9,795 bases of DNA from NCBI GenBank assembly GCA_021639925.1, contig JAJXEL010000075.1, positions 1 to 9,795 on the forward strand. Reading direction: 5' to 3'. This DNA is from Alphaproteobacteria bacterium (GTDB lineage: Bacteria; Pseudomonadota; Alphaproteobacteria; CAAGCB01; CAG-977). Shown here piece after piece: positions 5,652 through 9,795 of the stretch (the first letter of the stretch is position 1; every line of letters starts with the position of its first letter). The notes beneath the pieces are model-generated. The model saw nothing but the letters and a program-made list of their open reading frames with translations. It was not told the DNA's origin and did not search any database. The position numbers and the translations under genes were made by a program.

Positions 5652-6957
5652 GTATGTTTGCTCCTGCTGTGTTCATCAAAGGAATAAATTCCGGAAAACT
5701 GGTGGCAACCGATGAAACGTCGTCAATGAAAACGGGGTTTTCGCTTGCCATGCCCATTACCATAAAAGACATGGCAATGCGGTGATCCAGTTTTGCCTCA
5801 ATCAGCCCCGCGCCGCAAGGTTTTTTTCCAAAACCGCGGATTCGTATGGAATCGCCGTCGGTTTCGGCACACTCGACGCCGTTTTTGTTCAGCCCGTCGA
5901 TAATCGCTTTGAAACGGTCGCTTTCTTTGACTTTCAGTTCGGACAGACCGCGCAGAACCGTTTCGCCTTCGGCAAAGGCTGCCGCAACCGCCAGAATCGG
6001 GTATTCGTCAATCATGGACGGGGCGGCTTCGCCCGGAACTTCGATTCCTTTGAGCTTTGAAGACACCGCCCGCAAATCCGCGACGGGTTCTCCGGCGATT
6101 TCGCGTTTGTTTTCAAATCGGATATCCGCCCCCATTTTGAGTAAAGCGTCCAATATTCCCGTGCGCAGCGGGTTAATGCCGACGTTTCGCACGGTAATAT
6201 CCGAATTATCGGTAATCAGCGCGGCGACAAGGGCGAATGCCGCCGACGAAATATCCGCCGGGACGTAAACGCCGCATGCTTTCAGCCGTCTGCCGCCGCG
6301 CAAAGTAATGACGTTGACGTTGTTCTCGTCTTTTTCCGTATGAATGTCCGCGCCGAAAGCCTTTAGCATGCGTTCCGTGTGATCGCGGCAAGCGACCGGT
6401 TCGTAAACGGTTGTCGTTTGTTCTTTGCGCAGCCCGGCCAGCAGCAAAGCGGATTTTAACTGCGCCGAAGCAACCGGCATGACATAGCTGAACGGATTAT
6501 TGTCCGCGTATCCCTGCATCGTAATCGGCAATCTGCCGTTTGTTGTTTCAAAAACGGCGCCCGTTTGGGACAACGGATCCGTAATTCTTTTCATCGGCCT
6601 GGAACGCAGACTGGAATCGCCCGTCAGACAAACGCGGATCGGATAAGGCGCCAGCAGGCCCATTAACAGCCGGACGCCCGTGCCCGAATTGCCCATGTCA
6701 ATGACCGAATCCGGCCGGACAAAAGTTTTCGTTCCTTCAACCGTCCACGTTTCGCCGTTTTTATTGACGACGGCGCCCAGTTTTTTTAAAGCCCGCGCGG
6801 TGTTCAGGACGTCTTCGCTTTCCAACAGGCCGTTGATTTCGGTAACGCCTGCGGCCGCGGCGCCTAAAATCAGCGCCCTGTGGGAAATTGATTTGTCGCC
6901 GGGAATTTGAAGGCTGCCGGTTAAGCCGTTTGTTTTTTCAGAGATTGTTTTGCGCAT
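5635..6957 (-). CDS. aroA: 3-phosphoshikimate 1-carboxyvinyltransferase (EPSP synthase), class II-like
   Basis: AroA joins shikimate-3-phosphate and phosphoenolpyruvate to make EPSP, the penultimate step to chorismate, in the cytoplasm. The protein has 440 residues with two similar domains. Motifs: GDKSISHRA (20-28, with active-site Lys22), GNSGTG (89-94), RPMKR (120-124), SAQLK (164-168), DEYPIL (317-322, catalytic Asp317), KESDR (344-348) and LDHRIAMSF (390-398). GDKSISHR, SAQxK and NPLR resemble class II EPSP synthases (Agrobacterium and Gram-positive type). The alanine that replaces glycine in the GNAGT loop of strain CP4 is absent: this loop reads GNSGTG. The only plausible start is the ATG at 6957, because an in-frame stop lies just upstream, although its SD is poor. 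It overlaps cmk by 17 bases. Confidence 0.97.
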   Translation of the reverse strand: MRKTISEKTNGLTGSLQIPGDKSISHRALILGAAAAGVTEINGLLESEDVLNTARALKKLGAVVNKNGETWTVEGTKTFVRPDSVIDMGNSGTGVRLLMGLLAPYPIRVCLTGDSSLRSRPMKRITDPLSQTGAVFETTNGRLPITMQGYADNNPFSYVMPVASAQLKSALLLAGLRKEQTTTVYEPVACRDHTERMLKAFGADIHTEKDENNVNVITLRGGRRLKACGVYVPADISSAAFALVAALITDNSDITVRNVGINPLRTGILDALLKMGADIRFENKREIAGEPVADLRAVSSKLKGIEVPGEAAPSMIDEYPILAVAAAFAEGETVLRGLSELKVKESDRFKAIIDGLNKNGVECAETDGDSIRIRGFGKKPCGAGLIEAKLDHRIAMSFMVMGMASENPVFIDDVSSVATSFPEFIPLMNTAGANIHDYCD

Positions 6958-6985
6958 GAAAAAATCACTTTTTTACTGTTTTTTG

Positions 6986-7014
6986 TTTGACACGGATAAC
7001 GCTAACATGTCAAA
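6986..7014. promoter_or_regulatory. Palindromic divergent promoter region, aroA and the FYDLN gene
   Basis: TTTGACA (6986-6992) and TGTCAAA (7008-7014) form a perfect 7-base inverted repeat with a 15-base centre. Each arm carries a consensus -35 TTGACA facing the other gene. With a 17-base spacer the plus-strand -10 would be TCAAAT (7010-7015) and the minus-strand -10 TCAAAC (6985-6990), both weak. The promoters therefore overlap face to face, as in the rpmJ region. An operator is the alternative reading. Confidence 0.5.
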
Positions 7015-7056
7015 TCCGTTAAATAAATATTTTTTGGAAAAAAGGAGATGTCTTAC

Positions 7057-7389
7057 ATGTCAAAACCTGAATGGGGAACAAAGCGTATTTGTTTACAGTG
7101 CGGCGAACGTTTTTACGATTTGGGCAAAGATCCGATCAAATGTCCGCATTGCGGCGACACTCTGTCTGTGGAAGAATTTCTGCGTCTGCAGGCGATGATG
7201 GCCGGCAAATCCAAACGCGGCGTCAAAGGGAAAGTTCATGAAGATCTGGAAAATATTGCGGCCGAAGAATCTGTTTTTGAAGAAGCCGGCGACGACGAAC
7301 TGGAATTGATCGAAGACGCTTCCGATCTGGGCGACGATCATCACGATATGGCCGAAGTCATGGATAATGTCGAAAAAGGCGAAGAATAA
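7057..7389 (+). CDS. FYDLN-type zinc-ribbon acidic protein (TIGR02300 family)
   Basis: This 110-residue protein begins MSKPEWGTKRIC. A zinc-ribbon-like CLQC (12-15) and CPHC (29-32) flank FYDLGKDP (19-26), the variant of the FYDLN motif that names the family. The second half (about 62-110) is strongly acidic, with long Asp/Glu runs and two His. The start at 7057 is chosen over the ATG at 7048 because GGAG (7044-7047) abuts the latter but is nine bases from the former. The family is, to my knowledge, confined to alphaproteobacteria and has no established function. It commonly sits divergent from aroA, as here. The ribbon plus acidic tail suggests a protein- or nucleic-acid-binding adaptor, which is inference. 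No terminator with a U-run follows it; the hairpin at 7421-7467 is the nearest structure. Confidence 0.92.
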   Translation: MSKPEWGTKRICLQCGERFYDLGKDPIKCPHCGDTLSVEEFLRLQAMMAGKSKRGVKGKVHEDLENIAAEESVFEEAGDDELELIEDASDLGDDHHDMAEVMDNVEKGEE

Positions 7390-7420
7390 TTTTATTTCTT
7401 TTCCGAATTAAAACTGGAAA

Positions 7421-7467
7421 TTAAAGAAATCAGATGTTACCCTTTTGGGGTAGGCTGATTTCTTTAA
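7421..7467 (+). other. Long perfect hairpin upstream of the Sel1 gene
   Basis: TTAAAGAAATCAG (7421-7433) and CTGATTTCTTTAA (7455-7467) are exact reverse complements over 13 bases. Inside, TACCC (7438-7442) can pair with GGGTA (7448-7452). No T-run follows the stem, so it is not a textbook terminator. The distal arm runs into AAGGA (7466-7470), the only SD-like sequence before the Sel1 gene start at 7485. The structure could be a leader element, a weak terminator for the FYDLN gene, an RNA processing site, or a protein-binding palindrome. Confidence 0.7.
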
Positions 7468-7484
7468 GGAAAGCGGTTAAAAAG

Positions 7485-8297
7485 ATGCTGTTTCGTCTGG
7501 CTATTGCTGTTTTTTTATTAACGTCCGGGGGGGCAAAAGCCGCCTGTACGTTTGCCGAACAGGCGGAAAAATCCGGTAAGATCAATATCGCTTTCATGCA
7601 ATATATTTATTGCGCGGAAGAAGAAAACGACGCCGAAGCCCAATATAAGCTGGGGTCCATGTACTATCAGGGCGTGGGGCTGCCCCGTCCGGATTTTAGA
7701 CGCGCTGTCGCTTTTTTTTCCCGCGCGGCCAATAACGGGTATGCGCCGGCGCAGGTAAAGCTGGGGCTGTTGTATTGGCGCGGCGAAGGAATCGCAAAAA
7801 ATCTGAAAATGGCTCATAAATGGCTGTATCTGGCGCAAGAACCCGAAAATATGCGCTGGTTTTATTATGTCGGGCCGTCTTCGGATAAAACGGCGGCTTC
7901 GGTTTATGCCAAGCTGAACAGCGTCATAAAAGTGTCGGATAAGGATATTATGGACGCCGTTCCGTTTTCTGAAACCGTGCCTTTAAGCGCTTTGGGGGAC
8001 GGGGTGATTCCGTCTTATAAGGAAGTCGCCGAATTTCAGCATGAAAACCTGATTGAAGCCGGGGAAGAACTGCTGGACGCGTCGTCGCAAAGAGATCTGC
8101 AAAAATATTTAAACGGTCTGCTGCCGGCTATTAATCCTAAGTTTCCTTCCAGCCTGACAAACGATGAAAAACAGCGCGCTTTACAGATGATTTTAAATTG
8201 GTTTAAACCGGTTTTGCTGACGACGCAAAACTTTGATCCCGCAAAGATTCCCGTACTGGAAAAGTTAAAACGGGAAATTGAACGGCCGGTTGAATAA
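7485..8297 (+). CDS. Secreted Sel1-repeat protein
   Basis: From ATG 7485 this is a 270-residue protein with a clear signal peptide: MLFR, a hydrophobic core (about 5-13) and a predicted cut after AKA at residue 19. Two Sel1-like repeats follow at about 50-85 (AEAQYKLGSMYYQGVG...) and 87-122 (YAPAQVKLGLLYWRGEG...). Such alpha-helical solenoids generally scaffold protein complexes, here presumably in the periplasm. The C-terminal half (about 125-270) is unrecognised and mostly helical in appearance. Two cysteines (C21 and C43) near the mature N-terminus could form a disulfide. An in-frame ATG at 7434 would add 17 residues, but it begins in the hairpin loop and would bury the signal peptide, so 7485 is preferred. 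The SD (AAGGA, 7466-7470) is rather distant. miaB follows 18 bases downstream, probably in one transcript. Confidence 0.85.
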   Translation: MLFRLAIAVFLLTSGGAKAACTFAEQAEKSGKINIAFMQYIYCAEEENDAEAQYKLGSMYYQGVGLPRPDFRRAVAFFSRAANNGYAPAQVKLGLLYWRGEGIAKNLKMAHKWLYLAQEPENMRWFYYVGPSSDKTAASVYAKLNSVIKVSDKDIMDAVPFSETVPLSALGDGVIPSYKEVAEFQHENLIEAGEELLDASSQRDLQKYLNGLLPAINPKFPSSLTNDEKQRALQMILNWFKPVLLTTQNFDPAKIPVLEKLKREIERPVE

Positions 8298-8315
8298 AAC
8301 AGCTTTGGTACGATT

Positions 8316-9647
8316 GTGAAAAAGAAACTTTTTGTAAAAACTTTCGGCTGCCAGATGAACGTTTACGATTCTCTGCGCATGGTTGATTTGATGCGCGTTT
8401 TGGGATTCGAACAGACGGATACGCCTGACGACGCCGATATGATTATTTTCAATACGTGTCATATCCGGGAAAAAGCGTCTGAGAAAATATTTTCCGAACT
8501 GGGACGTTTTAAACCGTTGAAAGAACAACGCAGAGCGCGGGGAAAAGACTTGATTTTGGTCGTGGCCGGCTGTGTCGTTCAGGCGGAATCGGCTGAATTT
8601 ATGGATCGCGCGAAATTTGTCGATATCGCTTTGGGACCGCAGACGTATCACCGCCTGCCGGAAATGTTGCGGCGGCTGGAACAAAAAAGGAAACAACGCA
8701 TTATTGACGTTGAATTTCCGGCCGTGGCCAAATTCGATTCTCTGCCCGCGGCGCGGTCAAACGGCGTATCGTCTTTTTTGGCGATCCAGGAAGGCTGCGA
8801 CCGGTTTTGTTCTTATTGCGTCGTGCCGTATACGCGCGGGGCGGAATATTCGCGTTCTTTAAATGAAATTGTTGCCGAAGCGCGTCAGTTGGCCGAAACG
8901 GGGACAAAAGATTTAATGCTGCTGGGGCAGAATGTCAACGCGTGGCACGGGGACGGCGCGGACGGAAAACCGTCGGATCTCAGCCGGCTGGTCAGGGCCG
9001 TTGCGGAAATTGACGGCATTGAACGGATCCGGTACGTTACGTCGTATCCGTCCGATTTTACGGACGACATGATCGCCATGCACCGCGATATTCCCAAAGT
9101 TATGCCTTATCTGCATTTGCCGGTTCAATCGGGATCGGACAGAATATTAAAGAAGATGAACCGCCGTTATACCTGCGCCGAATACGAAAAAATTGTGTCC
9201 CGGCTGCGTGACGCCTGTCCGGAAATCGCATTGTCTTCGGATTTTATCGTCGGCTTTCCCGAAGAAACAGACGATGATTTTGAACAGACGATGGATCTGG
9301 TGCGCCGCGTAAAGTTTGCGCAGTCCTATTCGTTTAAATACAGCGCCCGCCCGGGAACGCCGGCCGCGGCGATGAAAGCGCAGATTCCGGAAGACGTTAA
9401 AACTGAACGTCTGGAACGGCTGCAGGCATTGCTGATTGAACAGCACGCCGCGTATAACGCCGGCTTTTTGGGGCGGGAAACGGCCGTTTTACTGGAAGAC
9501 CGGGCGAAGAAAAAAGGGTTTTTGCTGGGGCATACGCCGCAGATGCAGAATGTTGTCGTCAAGGCGTCCGAAGAATTTTTAGGACAAATCGTTCTGGTTC
9601 GTATTACAAAAACGGCGGCGACGACTTTGGAAGCTGAATTGGTATAG
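8316..9647 (+). CDS. miaB: tRNA-2-methylthio-N6-dimethylallyladenosine synthase
   Basis: MiaB is a radical-SAM methylthiotransferase that converts i6A37 to ms2i6A37 in tRNAs reading UNN codons. The 443-residue length fits. The N-terminal UPF0004 domain carries the three ligands of the auxiliary [4Fe-4S] cluster: Cys12 (KTFGCQMN), Cys48 (NTCHIR) and Cys86 (AGCVVQ). The radical-SAM motif CDRFCSYC gives Cys161, Cys165 and Cys168. LLGQNVNAWHG, YLHLPVQSGSD and DFIVGFPEET are also family hallmarks. A C-terminal TRAM RNA-binding domain covers about 378-443. The start codon is GTG; no in-frame ATG or TTG lies between it and the upstream in-frame stop, and the SD is weak. Translation may therefore depend on ribosomes finishing the Sel1 gene, whose TAA lies in the same frame seven codons upstream. 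MtaB or RimO is less likely, given KTFGCQMN. Confidence 0.97.
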   Translation: MKKKLFVKTFGCQMNVYDSLRMVDLMRVLGFEQTDTPDDADMIIFNTCHIREKASEKIFSELGRFKPLKEQRRARGKDLILVVAGCVVQAESAEFMDRAKFVDIALGPQTYHRLPEMLRRLEQKRKQRIIDVEFPAVAKFDSLPAARSNGVSSFLAIQEGCDRFCSYCVVPYTRGAEYSRSLNEIVAEARQLAETGTKDLMLLGQNVNAWHGDGADGKPSDLSRLVRAVAEIDGIERIRYVTSYPSDFTDDMIAMHRDIPKVMPYLHLPVQSGSDRILKKMNRRYTCAEYEKIVSRLRDACPEIALSSDFIVGFPEETDDDFEQTMDLVRRVKFAQSYSFKYSARPGTPAAAMKAQIPEDVKTERLERLQALLIEQHAAYNAGFLGRETAVLLEDRAKKKGFLLGHTPQMQNVVVKASEEFLGQIVLVRITKTAATTLEAELV

Positions 9648-9795
9648 AAAAGCCCCTGTTTGCGGATTTTTATTTTTTAATCCGGCCGTGCGGCGTCCCG
9701 GCGGCGTGACGTTTTTTGTTCTTCCTGAAAAAACGCGTAAGTCATAGAAAATCCCGCTATTAAAATTATCTGACATATAATGATACAAATAAAGT
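9648..9795 (+). other. Intergenic tail after miaB: weak terminators and a possible promoter
   Basis: I see no convincing gene in these 148 bases; the minus-strand frame here mostly overlaps miaB. CGGATT (9663-9668) pairs with AATCCG (9679-9684) around a T-rich loop, and a GC-rich imperfect repeat (9685-9711) precedes six T (9712-9717). Either could end the miaB transcript, but neither is a strong hairpin. A perfect -10 hexamer TATAAT lies at 9776-9781 on the plus strand, but the bases 17 upstream (9753-9758) do not resemble a -35. It may be part of the promoter of a gene beyond the window. Confidence 0.35.

Noticed and set aside
9579..9788. Minus-strand 69-codon frame overlapping the end of miaB and the tail of the window
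   Set aside because: Half of it is antisense to the MiaB TRAM domain; no SD is evident and the sequence shows no domain or hydrophobic pattern.
1..9795. CRISPR arrays, tRNA or rRNA genes, insertion sequences, toxin-antitoxin or defence genes
   Set aside because: The spacers are short and I found no regularly spaced repeats, tRNA-like cloverleaf, transposase motif or terminal repeat pair. The recognised genes are housekeeping genes in a conserved order.

Overview
The window looks like core chromosome of an alphaproteobacterium of moderate GC content. Four things point there: the order aroA-cmk-rpsA, a FYDLN-type zinc-ribbon/acidic protein (TIGR02300 family) divergent from aroA, a 41-residue cysteine-poor L36, and an S1 protein ending in the alphaproteobacterial STDSGASLGDILGAA tail. 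Many short hairpin terminators and compact spacing suggest a small, streamlined genome, perhaps an uncultured host- or gut-associated lineage. That last point is inference.

Layout. 1-1512: a small membrane-anchored protein (minus) diverges from the 23S rRNA pseudouridine synthase gene rluD (plus). 1515-2639: rpmJ (minus) converges on rluD at a shared terminator and diverges from an unrecognised lipoprotein gene (plus). The two divergent genes appear to use face-to-face promoters occupying the same ~32 bp. 2601-6957: a minus-strand block reads aroA, cmk, (terminator), rpsA, (terminator), tspO. aroA and cmk overlap and are co-transcribed; rpsA follows a terminator and is probably separately promoted. 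The TspO-family protein lacks the family's first membrane helix, and its only good ribosome-binding site lies inside the rpsA terminator hairpin. 7057-9647: a plus-strand set of the FYDLN gene, a secreted Sel1-repeat protein preceded by a long perfect hairpin, and miaB. The last 148 bases hold no convincing gene.

Functionally the window is dominated by translation (RluD, L36, S1, MiaB), nucleotide metabolism (Cmk) and aromatic biosynthesis (AroA), with four envelope-associated proteins of uncertain role. I see no mobile element, CRISPR array, tRNA, rRNA or defence system, and no stretch over 300 bases lacks a gene. The points worth a second look are regulatory architecture and unusual small proteins, not a new multi-gene system.
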